The notes: generated by a model not told the origin, from the sequence alone. A stretch of DNA of 31,251 bases from Rhizobium leguminosarum (GCF_001652265.1 NZ_LWBS01000132.1:1-31251), one strand, 5' to 3'. Counted from the stretch's first letter, positions 7,775 through 17,658 are shown. Made by a program: numbers and translations.

Positions 7775-8598
7775 CCGGGGATCTCACGATAACCTCGCTG
7801 CGCGGTGGCGCCATCGATGCGATCAGCTCGGCCGATCTCGACCGCAAGACGGCACTTGCGCAGGAAAGCGCCACCCGCTGGTTCGCCCGCCGGGTGTCGC
7901 TGCGCTCGCCGCTCGATGCAGCCCTGCCCGACAGGCCCGGCCGTCCCGAGAAACCGATGCTGACACCGCCGACCCAGGTGGAGAAGCGCTCGCTGCATAC
8001 GCTCAAAGGCCGGATCGCGCTGCTCCACGCCATAGCCCATATCGAGCTCAACGCCGTCGATCTGGCGCTCGATATCGTCGCGCGATTCGCAACCGAGCAG
8101 GTGCCGAATTCCTTTTTCGACGGCTGGATGCAGGTCGCCTTCGAGGAGGCGAAGCATTTCCGCATGGTGCGTGCCAGGCTCAACGATCTCGGCGCCGATT
8201 ACGGCGATCTGCCCGCCCATGACGGGCTCTGGCAGGCCGCCCATTCGACCCGCAACGACCTGACGGCAAGGCTCGCCGTCGTGCCGCTGATCCTGGAGGC
8301 CCGCGGCCTCGACGTTACGCCGTCGCTGCAGGCGAAGATGCGCCAGACCGGCGATCTCGAAAGTGCCGATGTCCTCGACGTCATCTACAACGACGAGAAA
8401 GGCCATGTCGCCGTCGGTGCCAAATGGTTCCGCTTCCTCTGCGCCCGCGAGAAGCGCGACCCCGCAAAAGCCTTTCAGGAGCTGGTGCGGGCGAATTTCC
8501 GCGGACCGCTGAAGCCGCCTTTCAATGACCTTGCCCGCGCCGAGGCTGGGCTGACGCCGTCCTTCTACCGCTCGCTCGCATCGATCAGCCACGCTTGA
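7771..8598 (+). CDS. DUF455 ferritin-like protein
   Basis: A 275-residue member of the DUF455 family, with a four-helix ferritin-like fold. Likely metal ligands are visible: His90 and Glu92 in HAIAHIELNAVDLALD, Glu125/Glu126 and His129 in FEEAKHF, a Glu in LILEARGLD, and Glu-His in NDEKGHVAVG. This pattern (ExxH pairs) is that of di-iron or related carboxylate-bridged proteins, and some relatives resemble MiaE-type hydroxylases. The true reaction is not established. The GTG start at 7771 overlaps the bcp stop by 4 bp, so it is made together with the peroxiredoxin, which fits a role in oxidative stress or iron handling (inference). The length is normal for the family. Confidence 0.8.
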   Translation: MTGDLTITSLRGGAIDAISSADLDRKTALAQESATRWFARRVSLRSPLDAALPDRPGRPEKPMLTPPTQVEKRSLHTLKGRIALLHAIAHIELNAVDLALDIVARFATEQVPNSFFDGWMQVAFEEAKHFRMVRARLNDLGADYGDLPAHDGLWQAAHSTRNDLTARLAVVPLILEARGLDVTPSLQAKMRQTGDLESADVLDVIYNDEKGHVAVGAKWFRFLCAREKRDPAKAFQELVRANFRGPLKPPFNDLARAEAGLTPSFYRSLASISHA

Positions 8599-8702
8599 AG
8601 TCACTGAAATTTATGATGTGACGGCGACAATGAAAGCATTCATTAACCATAACGGTGTCTAATTTCCGAAAGAGGCGTAGAGCATCAATCGGGAGAGCCT
8701 GC

Positions 8703-10019
8703 GTGAACAGCGGACATCAGCACCGGGTATTCGGCAGGCGGGCACAGGAACATATCCTCATCCTGGCAAGCGGTGACAAGGTCCGCCATATGACGGTCCG
8801 GCCGTGGATGGCTGCGCTGGCCTTCTGCTTCGTCGGCGTCTTCTCGATCGGCTACCTCTTGGCCACGTCCTATCTCGTGCTGCGCGACGATCTGATCGGC
8901 GCCACCATGGCCCGCCAGGCCCGCATGCAGCACGATTATGAAGACCGCATCGCCGCCCTCCGCGCGCAGGTCGATCGCATCACCTCCCGCCAGCTTCTCG
9001 ACCAGCAGGTGGTCGAAGACAAGGTCGACAAGCTGATGGAGCAGCAGATGGCGCTCACCTCACGCCATGGCAAACTCGACAATCTGCTCGACCGGGCCGA
9101 AAGCTCCGGCTTGACGGAAAAGGACGGCGCCCTGCCCGCGCCGACTTCCCCCGTTCAGTCCTATGCGCCCGATATCAAGGACAAGCGTGCATCGCTTAAC
9201 CGTGGCGGCATCGAGGCGATCGAGAAACAACTGGCGAGCGGCGTGCCCGCCGATGCGACGCCGGACAATTCGACGCTCGCCTATGTGCCGGCCACTGACA
9301 CGGTCGGCGACCGTGCCGACCGCATCTTCTCCAAGGTGACGCTGTCGCTGAAAGATGTCGAACAGGATCAGCGCAGTCGGGTCGAACAGTTGACGAGCGA
9401 TGCCGGCAATGCCGCCAACGCCATCGAGACCGTGCTGACCCGCTTCAAGATTCCAATGCCCGAGAGCGCTGCCGAGAAGGACGACGATGCGGTCGGCGGC
9501 CCCTATGTCGAGCCTGAAAGCAACGACGGCTTCAACAATTCGCTGGCAGCGCTCGACGGCGCACTGACCCGGCTCGAGGCAGTGCGCAGCACCGCCGAAT
9601 CCCTGCCCTTCCGCAATCCCGCTATCGGCAAGGAAGTGACCAGCCCCTTCGGCAACCGCCGTGATCCGTTCCTCGGCCGCCTCGCGCTCCATTCCGGCAT
9701 CGACTTCCGCTTTTCGCCGGGCGAAAGGATCCGCCCGGCAGCGCCCGGCAAGGTGATTTCGGCCGGCTGGACCGGCGGCTACGGCAACATGGTCGAGGTC
9801 GATCACGGCAACGGCATCTCGACGCGCTACGGGCATATGTCGGAGGTTCTGGTCAAGGTCGGCGACACGGTCGATCGCAACGACGTCATCGGCCTTGCCG
9901 GCAGCACCGGCCGCTCGACGGGCACGCACCTGCACTATGAAGTGCGACAAGACGGCCATGCCGTCGATCCAGTATATTTCATGAATGCCGGCCTTAAACT
10001 CGCCACCTATATCAAGTAA
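8703..10019 (+). CDS. M23-family (LytM) metallopeptidase, membrane anchored
   Basis: A protein of about 438 residues. After a basic N-terminus comes one membrane helix (MAALAFCFVGVFSIGYLLAT, about residues 35-55), then a coiled coil (RQARMQHDYEDRIAALRAQV and on), a variable linker, and a C-terminal LytM domain. Zinc-site motifs are intact: LHSGIDF near residue 330, GNGISTRYGHMSE, and GTHLHYEVRQ near residue 408. The product should cut peptidoglycan cross-bridges, or regulate such cutting, from the inner membrane. The chosen GTG (8703) has GGGAG at 8691-8695 with 7-nt spacing. The more upstream GTG at 8655 has no ribosome binding site. It stands alone between DUF455 and the helicase. Confidence 0.85.
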   Translation: MNSGHQHRVFGRRAQEHILILASGDKVRHMTVRPWMAALAFCFVGVFSIGYLLATSYLVLRDDLIGATMARQARMQHDYEDRIAALRAQVDRITSRQLLDQQVVEDKVDKLMEQQMALTSRHGKLDNLLDRAESSGLTEKDGALPAPTSPVQSYAPDIKDKRASLNRGGIEAIEKQLASGVPADATPDNSTLAYVPATDTVGDRADRIFSKVTLSLKDVEQDQRSRVEQLTSDAGNAANAIETVLTRFKIPMPESAAEKDDDAVGGPYVEPESNDGFNNSLAALDGALTRLEAVRSTAESLPFRNPAIGKEVTSPFGNRRDPFLGRLALHSGIDFRFSPGERIRPAAPGKVISAGWTGGYGNMVEVDHGNGISTRYGHMSEVLVKVGDTVDRNDVIGLAGSTGRSTGTHLHYEVRQDGHAVDPVYFMNAGLKLATYIK

Positions 10020-10072
10020 CTCCTGCCCGGTAACCAACGCTTCACTCTGCAATGGGTGCGGCGTCTCTATTT

Positions 10073-10101
10073 CTTGACTTGCCGGCCATTCGGGGCTATG
10101 T
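10073..10101 (+). promoter_or_regulatory. Predicted rhizobial sigma70 promoter for the helicase
   Basis: CTTGAC at 10073-10078 and CTATGT at 10096-10101 are separated by 17 nt, against the rhizobial consensus CTTGAC-N17-CTATAT (one mismatch). Transcription would start near 10108, leaving a leader of about 50 nt before the helicase ATG at 10158. This excludes the more upstream in-frame start at 10056. Confidence 0.6.
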
Positions 10102-10157
10102 CGCGCTGCATTGCGGCATGCAATCCCGCCGACTCGTTCAGAGTTCGGCCGAACGGA

Positions 10158-11723
<1,566 letters not shown>

Positions 11724-11730
11724 ACGTCCA

Positions 11731-12156
11731 ATGGGCAGGCCCGGTCTCGATTTTCCGGGTCTCGGCGTCGGTGTGGTGATTCTGCGCGACGCCAGGATCC
11801 TTCTTTACAAACGCATGCGTCCACCTGAAGCCGGCTATTGGAATATCGTCGGCGGCAAGGTCGATCATATGGAGCCGGCTGAGGAAGCTGCGCGCCGCGA
11901 GGCCGAAGAGGAAACCGGCTTGACGATCGGTCGCATCGAGCGCCTCTGCATGAGCGAGCAGATCATTGAGGCCGACCACCAACACTGGATTTCGATCCTC
12001 TATCTCGCCCGCGACGTCGAGGGCGAGCCGCGACTCACCGAACCGGACAAGCTTTCGGATTTCGGCTGGTTTCCCCTGACAAATCTGCCGGAGCCGCTGT
12101 CGGCCTTCACCAAGGCGGCGATAGCAGCTTTGCCTACTGCCGAGCGAGGCGAATAG
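11731..12156 (+). CDS. Nudix hydrolase
   Basis: A 141-residue protein with a complete Nudix box, GX5EX7REUXEEXGU, at about residues 42-64 (GKVDHME...ARREAEEETGL). It hydrolyses a nucleoside diphosphate linked to another group. WNIVGGKV and the short ADHQHWISILYLARDVEG strand complete the fold. The substrate is not predictable from these residues. The start lies 7 bp after the helicase stop, so the two are almost certainly co-transcribed; a cap- or nucleotide-processing role beside an RNA helicase is possible but unproven. The stop at 12154-12156 abuts the stop of the convergent TfoX-like gene (12157) with no gap. Confidence 0.85.
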   Translation: MGRPGLDFPGLGVGVVILRDARILLYKRMRPPEAGYWNIVGGKVDHMEPAEEAARREAEEETGLTIGRIERLCMSEQIIEADHQHWISILYLARDVEGEPRLTEPDKLSDFGWFPLTNLPEPLSAFTKAAIAALPTAERGE

Positions 12157-12474
12157 CTATTCGGCGCGAAGCGACGCCTCATAGGCAAGCCGCACCCATT
12201 TCGCCATCAGATCGGGATCGTCGTAGGCCTCATCAGGGATCGACCAGTAGGGCATCTTCACCGGCTTGCCGTTCTTTCCCTCATAAGTCAATTGCGTGGC
12301 GCCGGCGGCGGCAAATTCGGGGGCGCTCGTCTCGTCGGCCTTCAGCAACATCTCGTCACGCACTTCGAGCGCGATGATGCGCCCGAGATGATAAATGCCC
12401 TTGCCGCCGAACATGCGCTTGACGGTGACGGGGCCTAGCCCCTGAAACATTTCCTCGATCCCGGCATTGTCCAT
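12157..12474 (-). CDS. TfoX N-terminal domain protein
   Basis: A 105-residue protein consisting of the TfoX/Sxy N-terminal domain alone. The family pattern is visible in VTVKRMFGGKGIYHLGRIIA, LKADETSAPEF and MPYWSIPDEAYDDPD. TfoX in gammaproteobacteria controls competence together with CRP, but single-domain alphaproteobacterial members have no known function, so a competence role should not be assumed. A GAGGGA with suitable spacing lies upstream of the ATG. It follows the flavin reductase gene by 32 bp on the same strand, so it is probably the second gene of that transcript. It is convergent and abutting with the Nudix gene. Confidence 0.8.
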   Translation of the reverse strand: MDNAGIEEMFQGLGPVTVKRMFGGKGIYHLGRIIALEVRDEMLLKADETSAPEFAAAGATQLTYEGKNGKPVKMPYWSIPDEAYDDPDLMAKWVRLAYEASLRAE

Positions 12475-12506
12475 TCTCTATTCCCTCGAAATCCCGGCCA
12501 CTCCGA

Positions 12507-13001
12507 TCACAGCGCGTGATAATCCCGGTTCATATAGATGAGCGCCGGGTGTTTTTCGCTGAAGCGGACGGCCGCGACCTCACCGAAGACGACATTGTGC
12601 GTCGGCATTTCCTTGATATCGATCACCCGGCAATCGAAGGCGGCAAGCGCATCGAAGAGAACCGGCGCGCCGGTGACGAGTGTGTCGAAACGGGCGCTGG
12701 CGAAGCGGTCATCATTGGTAAGCGCGGTGCGTCCGGAGAAAGCGTCGGCAACGGCCTGGTGATGGGCGCCAAGCGTGTTGAGCACGAAGACGCCGCTGCG
12801 GAAGAAGATTTCGTTCTTCGGATTGGTGTTGTTGAGGCAGAACAGCACCGAGGCCGGATTGTCCGAGACCGAGCAGGCGGCGGTGATGGTGACGCCGCGG
12901 CGCAGCTCGCCCATCGCCGTCGTCACGAGCTGCACGTGGCCGGCATAACGGCTCATGGCATCGCGATAAAGGCCGGGGTCGATATGCTGCCTGTTCAACA
13001 C
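12507..13001 (-). CDS. Flavin reductase-like FMN-binding protein
   Basis: A 164-residue protein of the flavin reductase-like domain family (HpaC/RutF type), which supplies reduced FMN or FAD to partner monooxygenases using NAD(P)H. Visible family segments are RYAGHVQLVTTAMGELRRG, VTITAACSVSDNPASVLFCL with NTNPKN, FVLNTLGAHHQAVADAFSG, and the closing FGEVAAVRFSEKHPALIYMN. The start is GTG, supported by GGAG eight bases upstream. No monooxygenase gene lies nearby, so its partner is elsewhere or it acts as a general flavin reductase. The TfoX-like gene follows. It is divergent from the binding-protein gene across a 182-bp gap. Confidence 0.85.
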   Translation of the reverse strand: MLNRQHIDPGLYRDAMSRYAGHVQLVTTAMGELRRGVTITAACSVSDNPASVLFCLNNTNPKNEIFFRSGVFVLNTLGAHHQAVADAFSGRTALTNDDRFASARFDTLVTGAPVLFDALAAFDCRVIDIKEMPTHNVVFGEVAAVRFSEKHPALIYMNRDYHAL

Positions 13002-13122
13002 CTGCTTCTCCGTGCGCGCGCTTTATGCCTGGATTGTCTTGCCATCGCGCCAATATGGCGAGCATCGGTTACCTTTTCTACAATAGGACCGGTGAAAAGC
13101 GCCGTGTTGCGCTTGTTTTTCT

Positions 13123-13150
13123 TTGACGATCGCGGCCTTGCGGATAAAAG
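13123..13150 (+). promoter_or_regulatory. Candidate promoter for the binding-protein gene
   Basis: TTGACG at 13123-13128 and TAAAAG at 13145-13150 are spaced by 16 nt within the 182-bp gap between the divergent flavin reductase and binding-protein genes. The -35 is close to consensus, but the -10 matches at only four of six positions. Transcription would start near 13157, about 27 nt before the ATG. Nothing else recognisable is in the gap. Confidence 0.35.
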
Positions 13151-13183
13151 GGCATGGACGATGGCTAGGGATCTCCGCCTTTC

Positions 13184-14266
13184 ATGATCAACCTGCGTGG
13201 CATAGCAGCTTTTCTGGCGCTGCTGGGAGCGGCGGCTGAAAGCCATGCGGCCGGCGTGACGATCGGCGTCGTCGCCCCTCAGAACGGACCGCTCGCCCTC
13301 CTCGGCGCCCAGATTGCCGCGGGCGCCGGCTTCGAGATCCAGCAGTCAGGAAATACTCTGGTCGCCATCAACGAAACCTGCGAAGACAATAGCGGTGCTG
13401 CCGTTGCCGATGCGCTTGTCAACGCCAAGGTCCAGGTCGCGATCGGCTTTCTCTGCAGCGAAACGCTCGAAGGCGCGCTGCCGAAGCTGAAGGATGCCAA
13501 TATTCCCGCAATCACCGTCTCCGTGCGCTCCCGCATCCTCATGGAGGATGCGTTGAAGAACGGCTGGCCGCTCTTCCGGGCAGCACCCGCCGACGGTGCC
13601 GAGGCGGCAAAGATCATCGAGGTGATCCTGAAGGACTGGGCCGCCGACCCGATCGCCCTGATCGAGGACGGTACTATTCATGGCCGCGAACTGACGGAAG
13701 CGGTGCGCAATGCGCTGGAGCGGAACGGCCTGAAGCCGGTCTTTACCGATACCTACCGGCCGGGACAGGAGCAGCAGATTGCCCTTGTCCGCCGCCTGAA
13801 ACGGGCTGGCGCCACCAGGGTCTTCATCGGCGGCGACCGCAACGACGTCGCCGTCATCGCCCGCGACACCAAGGCCGAGAACATCCAGCTCTCCATCCTC
13901 GGCGGCGATGCCATGCGCGCTGCCGACCAGCCGCTGCCTCTGAATTCAGGCGTGCGCGCCGTCGCCCTGCCCGAATACGCCATCCTGCCGGAAGGCACGG
14001 CTGCTGCCGACGCGCTGCACGCCAAGGGCATCGAGCCGGAAGGTTATGTCCTGCCGTCGCTGGCCGCGGCCCTCATTGCCGGCCAGGCCGGGCAAGCCGC
14101 CGCTGCGGCGGGCAAGCCCCTCCAGGAGACGCTTCTCGGCACGACGTTCCAGACGCCGGTCGGCGCCGTCGCCTTTACTGGCGCGCATGAACTTTCGCAA
14201 AATCCCTACCGCCTGCTCGAATGGCGGGGCAACGGCTTTTTTCCACCCGCCGCGCCGACGCAATGA
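13184..14266 (+). CDS. Periplasmic ligand-binding protein, LivK/branched-chain amino acid type
   Basis: A 360-residue type I periplasmic binding protein. There is a cleavable signal peptide of about 22 residues (IAAFLALLGAAAESHA), then VTIGVVAPQNGPLALLGAQI, NETCEDNSGAAVADAL, VAIGFLCSETLEGALPKL, and second-lobe elements such as DWAADPIALIEDGTIHGREL, TRVFIGGDRNDVAVIARDT and QTPVGAVAFTGAHELSQNPY. It should bind a small polar solute, probably an amino acid or related compound, and hand it to an ABC permease. No permease or ATPase gene is adjacent, so it is an orphan binding protein, common in rhizobia. The ligand cannot be told. Downstream, rpe begins 61 bp later. Confidence 0.85.
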   Translation: MINLRGIAAFLALLGAAAESHAAGVTIGVVAPQNGPLALLGAQIAAGAGFEIQQSGNTLVAINETCEDNSGAAVADALVNAKVQVAIGFLCSETLEGALPKLKDANIPAITVSVRSRILMEDALKNGWPLFRAAPADGAEAAKIIEVILKDWAADPIALIEDGTIHGRELTEAVRNALERNGLKPVFTDTYRPGQEQQIALVRRLKRAGATRVFIGGDRNDVAVIARDTKAENIQLSILGGDAMRAADQPLPLNSGVRAVALPEYAILPEGTAAADALHAKGIEPEGYVLPSLAAALIAGQAGQAAAAAGKPLQETLLGTTFQTPVGAVAFTGAHELSQNPYRLLEWRGNGFFPPAAPTQ

Positions 14267-14327
14267 ACGGCGCGCCTGCTTTGAATTCAGGCCCCGCACT
14301 CTGGCGGCCCATACGGAGTAAGATTTG

Positions 14328-15005
14328 ATGACGCTGCCCATTCGCATTGCCCCCTCGATCCTCGCGGCGGATTTCGCCAGGCTCGGCGAGGAGGTGCGCG
14401 ACGTGACGGCCGCCGGCGCCGACTGGATCCATCTCGACGTGATGGACGGGCATTTCGTGCCGAACATCTCCTTCGGTCCCGATGTCATCAAGTCGTTGCG
14501 CTCCTATACATCAGCCACCTTCGACTGCCACCTGATGATCTCGCCGGTCGACGATTATCTCGAAGCCTTCGCCAAGGCCGGCTGCGACCGCATCACCGTC
14601 CATGCCGAAGCCGGACCGCATCTGCACCGCTCGCTGCAGACCGTCCGTAACCTCGGCAAGAAGGTCGGGGTGACGATCAATCCGGCGACGCCGCTCAGCG
14701 CCATCGAAAACGTGCTCGACGATGTCGACCTCATCCTGATCATGTCGGTCAATCCCGGTTTCGGCGGACAGAAATTCATTCCGGCGATGGCGAAGAAGAT
14801 CGCGGCGGCGAAATCACTGATCGGTGATCGGCCGATCGAACTCGAGGTCGATGGCGGCGTCACGGTGGAAACGGCGCCTGATATCGCGCGGGCGGGCGGC
14901 AACGTCCTCGTCGCCGGCTCGGCAATTTTCAAGGGCGATACGGTCGAGGATTATCGCCGGACTGTCGCCGATCTGCGTCAGGCAGCCGAAGGGGCACGAG
15001 CATGA
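14328..15005 (+). CDS. rpe: Ribulose-phosphate 3-epimerase
   Basis: A 225-residue TIM-barrel enzyme interconverting ribulose 5-phosphate and xylulose 5-phosphate in the pentose phosphate and Calvin pathways. The motifs are intact: IAPSILAADFARLGEE, WIHLDVMDGHFVPNISFGP (metal-binding His and Asp), TFDCHLMI, ILIMSVNPGFGGQKFIP and EVDGGV near residue 175, with the phosphate-binding end VLVAGSAIF. The ATG at 14328 is chosen over the adjacent in-frame TTG at 14325; GGAG lies nine bases upstream. Its stop overlaps the next gene's ATG by 4 bp (ATGA), so rpe leads a coupled set rpe - DUF2259 - membrane protein, with purB about 120 bp further on. Confidence 0.95.
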   Translation: MTLPIRIAPSILAADFARLGEEVRDVTAAGADWIHLDVMDGHFVPNISFGPDVIKSLRSYTSATFDCHLMISPVDDYLEAFAKAGCDRITVHAEAGPHLHRSLQTVRNLGKKVGVTINPATPLSAIENVLDDVDLILIMSVNPGFGGQKFIPAMAKKIAAAKSLIGDRPIELEVDGGVTVETAPDIARAGGNVLVAGSAIFKGDTVEDYRRTVADLRQAAEGARA

Positions 15006-15721
15006 AAAAACGTCTGATCATCGGTGGCATGCTTGCCGTCGCATTTGCCGGGCTGCCCGGCCTGTCACTTGCCGGCGACATCGCCAATATCCAGCCGATC
15101 GGTTTTTCCGCTGACGGCAAGGTTTTCGGATTCCAGGAATTCGGCATCAGGCAGAGCGTCCCCTACTCCAACACTTATTTCGTCGATACCGACAGCGGCC
15201 AATATCTCGAGGGCACACCCTTCCGCACCGAACTGGCCGATAAGGACGCCAATCTTTCCAAGGCACGGCGGCAGAACCTGACGGCGGCGCGCAGCCAGAT
15301 GGACAAATACGATCTTCTGACCAATCCCGGCCTGATCGCCGCCTTCAATCCGCCGACCGAACTCGGCTCGCCTTCGAAGACGATCCGCTACACGACGCTT
15401 GCGACCGACGGTCCGCCGAAGGCGCCCTATACGCTCTCACTCGGCGAGATGCCGGTGCCGACGCCGAAGGATTGCGCTGCTGTCGACAAGCGAGTTATCG
15501 GCTTCAGCCTGCAGATGATCGAGAAGGAAGGCGCTCCGAACCGGCAGGCGGCGCGCCAGGCCACCGCGGTTCCGGCCGAGCGCACGTGCTCCGTCGAATA
15601 CCGGATCGGCGGCGCGGTAGTCTATCAGCCGGAAGGCGGAAACCAGGTTCACATCGCCCTCGTCCTGGCCTTCGATGCGACAAGGAACGGACGCTGGATC
15701 GCCGTTCCGGTTCATCCCTGA
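15002..15721 (+). CDS. DUF2259 secreted protein
   Basis: A 239-residue protein with a Sec signal peptide (KKRLIIGGMLAVAFAGLPG with cleavage near SLAGD) and a body matching the DUF2259 family of predicted exported proteins: IQPIGFSADGKVFGFQEFG, YSNTYFVDTDSGQYLEGTPF and CSVEYRIGGAVVYQ. Two cysteines (CAAVDKR and RTCSVEY) may form a disulfide in the periplasm. No biochemical function is known. It begins inside the last codons of rpe (ATGA overlap), and the membrane protein follows 2 bp after its stop, so the three are one translational unit. That pairing with a sugar-phosphate enzyme looks like conserved neighbourhood rather than a pathway link. Confidence 0.75.
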   Translation: MKKRLIIGGMLAVAFAGLPGLSLAGDIANIQPIGFSADGKVFGFQEFGIRQSVPYSNTYFVDTDSGQYLEGTPFRTELADKDANLSKARRQNLTAARSQMDKYDLLTNPGLIAAFNPPTELGSPSKTIRYTTLATDGPPKAPYTLSLGEMPVPTPKDCAAVDKRVIGFSLQMIEKEGAPNRQAARQATAVPAERTCSVEYRIGGAVVYQPEGGNQVHIALVLAFDATRNGRWIAVPVHP

Positions 15722-15723
15722 GC

Positions 15724-16209
15724 ATGGATCGCCTTAGGGCTGCATGGCCGCCCTACCCCGATCTGATCGCCGGCGCGTTGCTTTGGGGCATGCAGATGCT
15801 TGCCGCCGCCATGCTTGGCCTTTACCTGCGCAACGGCCTGCAGACGAGCCGCCTTGCCGAGGTGGCCGCGCTCTATTTCGCCGGCGGCCTGTTGGCCTGG
15901 CCGTTCGCCCTGCCGGTTGCCCGCTTCTTTGCTTATGGCAGGCAGCCGGAAGCGCGTTTTGCCGCTTTTTTCGTAATGCTGACAGCGGCCACGATCCTGA
16001 TGACCGCTTTCCTCTTCGCCATGGAATACCGGATCTTCTATTCGCGCTGGCATGCGCCCTTCGGCAGTATCGTCTGGGCCTTCCAGTTCGTCTTCACCAG
16101 TATCAGCGCCGTCTATCAGTTCCTGGTGATCGGCCTGCGCCTCTTCCTGCCGCTCGGCCTCGTCTGTCTTGTCGCAAGCAGCTATCATCTTGCCAAACGC
16201 ATGCGTTGA
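15724..16209 (+). CDS. Four-helix integral membrane protein of unknown function
   Basis: A 161-residue protein starting at the ATG at 15724, two bases after the DUF2259 stop. Four hydrophobic helices are apparent: LIAGALLWGMQMLAAAMLGLYL, VAALYFAGGLLAWPFALPVAR, AAFFVMLTAATILMTAFLFAM, and QFLVIGLRLFLPLGLVCLVAS. I do not recognise a named domain. The longer open frame reaching back to 15472 in the same phase overlaps DUF2259 and has no membrane character in its extra part, so it is not the true start. Being the last gene of the rpe set, it is probably expressed with rpe and DUF2259. Confidence 0.7.
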   Translation: MDRLRAAWPPYPDLIAGALLWGMQMLAAAMLGLYLRNGLQTSRLAEVAALYFAGGLLAWPFALPVARFFAYGRQPEARFAAFFVMLTAATILMTAFLFAMEYRIFYSRWHAPFGSIVWAFQFVFTSISAVYQFLVIGLRLFLPLGLVCLVASSYHLAKRMR

Positions 16210-16243
16210 GATTGCCGCCCGTCTTTGCTACAGGGGCGCTAAA

Positions 16244-16287
16244 GCAATTCCAGCAAAAGTGCCCAGCGGATTTGCGTCCGGAATTGC
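16244..16287 (+). repeat. Rhizobial intergenic palindromic repeat
   Basis: The ends GCAATTCC (16244-16251) and GGAATTGC (16280-16287) are perfect 8-bp inverted copies. An inner pair GCAAA/TTTGC (16253-16257, 16271-16275) continues the hairpin. The bases resemble a short palindrome recurring between genes in many Rhizobium genomes (AATTCCAG...AAAAGTG...GTCCGGAATTGC). It lies 40 bp before the purB start and after the membrane-protein stop, so transcripts into purB would carry a stable stem. Only one copy is in this window. Both strands are equivalent. Confidence 0.65.
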
Positions 16288-16327
16288 GTCTTAGACGCTC
16301 AACCTCTTGAAGTGAAGGCAGCCGCCC

Positions 16328-17635
16328 ATGATCCCGCGTTATTCCCGGCCCGAAATGGTCGCCATCTGGTCTCCCGAAACCAAGTTCCGCATCTGGTTCG
16401 AGATCGAGGCGCATGCTTGCGACGCGCTGGCCGAACTCGGCGTCATCCCGAAATCGGCGGCAAAGACGATCTGGGAAAAAGGCGGCGCCGCCACCTTCGA
16501 CGTCGACCGCATCGATGAGATCGAGGCCGTCACCAAACACGACGTCATCGCCTTCCTCACCCATCTCGCCGAGATCGTCGGCCCGGATGCGCGCTTCGTC
16601 CACCAGGGCATGACCTCGTCCGACGTGCTCGACACCTGCTTCAACGTCCAGCTGGTACGCGCCACCGACATCCTGCTTGCCGATATCGAGCGGCTGCTTG
16701 AAGCGCTGAAAAGCCGCGCCTTCGAACACAAGGACACCGTCACCATTGGCCGTTCGCACGGCATCCACGCCGAGCCCACCACCTTCGGCGTCAAGCTGGC
16801 GCTTGCCTATGCCGAATTCGAGCGTTGCCGCCAGCGCCTCGTCGCCGCCCGCGAGGAAGTCGCGACCTGCGCCATATCGGGCGCCGTCGGCACCTTCGCC
16901 AATATCGATCCGCGCGTCGAGGAACATGTCGCCGAGGCGCTTGGCCTGAAGGCCGAGCCGGTCTCGACGCAGGTCATCCCGCGTGACCGCCACGCCATGT
17001 ATTTCGCCACGCTTGGCGTGGTCGCCTCGTCGATCGAGCGGCTGGCAACCGAGATCCGCCACCTGCAGCGCACCGAGGTGCTGGAAGCCGAGGAATATTT
17101 CTCGCCCGGCCAGAAGGGCTCTTCGGCCATGCCGCACAAGCGCAACCCGGTTCTGACCGAAAACCTGACCGGCCTTGCCCGCATGGTTCGCTCCTACGCC
17201 ATGCCGGCAATGGAAAACGTCGCCCTCTGGCACGAGCGCGATATCTCCCACTCCTCGGTCGAGCGCATGATCGGGCCCGATGCCACGGTGACGCTCGATT
17301 TCGCCCTGTCACGGCTTGCCGGCGTCATCGAAAAGCTGCTGGTCTACCCCGAGAATATGGAGAAGAACCTCAACAAGTTCCGCGGCCTCGTCCATTCGCA
17401 GCGTGTCCTGCTGGCACTGACCCAGGCCGGCACCTCCCGCGAGGATGCCTACCGCCTCGTCCAGCGCAACGCCATGAAAGTCTGGGAACAGGGCAAGGAC
17501 TTCCTGGAAGAACTGCTCGCCGACGCAGAGGTCCGCGCCGCACTGTCGGAAGAGGACATCCGCGAAAAATTCGACCTCGGCTATCATACCAAGCATGTCG
17601 ATACGATCTTCCGGCGCGTGTTCGGCAACGCCTGA
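16328..17635 (+). CDS. purB: Adenylosuccinate lyase
   Basis: A 435-residue enzyme of the fumarase/aspartase superfamily. It catalyses two steps of purine synthesis: SAICAR to AICAR plus fumarate, and adenylosuccinate to AMP plus fumarate. Landmarks are the N-terminal MIPRYSRPEMVAIWS, FVHQGMTSSDVLDTC, TIGRSHGIHAEPTTFG (catalytic His region), and the superfamily signature GSSAMPHKRNP at about residues 263-273 with the flexible catalytic serine. The length is normal. The ATG at 16328 has GAAGG upstream. It stands apart from the other pur genes by about 5.4 kb and has its own terminator. A palindromic repeat lies in its leader region. Confidence 0.97.
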   Translation: MIPRYSRPEMVAIWSPETKFRIWFEIEAHACDALAELGVIPKSAAKTIWEKGGAATFDVDRIDEIEAVTKHDVIAFLTHLAEIVGPDARFVHQGMTSSDVLDTCFNVQLVRATDILLADIERLLEALKSRAFEHKDTVTIGRSHGIHAEPTTFGVKLALAYAEFERCRQRLVAAREEVATCAISGAVGTFANIDPRVEEHVAEALGLKAEPVSTQVIPRDRHAMYFATLGVVASSIERLATEIRHLQRTEVLEAEEYFSPGQKGSSAMPHKRNPVLTENLTGLARMVRSYAMPAMENVALWHERDISHSSVERMIGPDATVTLDFALSRLAGVIEKLLVYPENMEKNLNKFRGLVHSQRVLLALTQAGTSREDAYRLVQRNAMKVWEQGKDFLEELLADAEVRAALSEEDIREKFDLGYHTKHVDTIFRRVFGNA

Positions 17636-17658
17636 GCGACCTTCAATCGACGATATAG

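Noticed and set aside
10056..10157. Longer start (10056) for the helicase
   Set aside because: It precedes the predicted promoter at 10073-10101 and adds residues unlike the family.
16103..17251. A 382-codon minus-strand open frame
   Set aside because: Antisense to purB, with no motifs.
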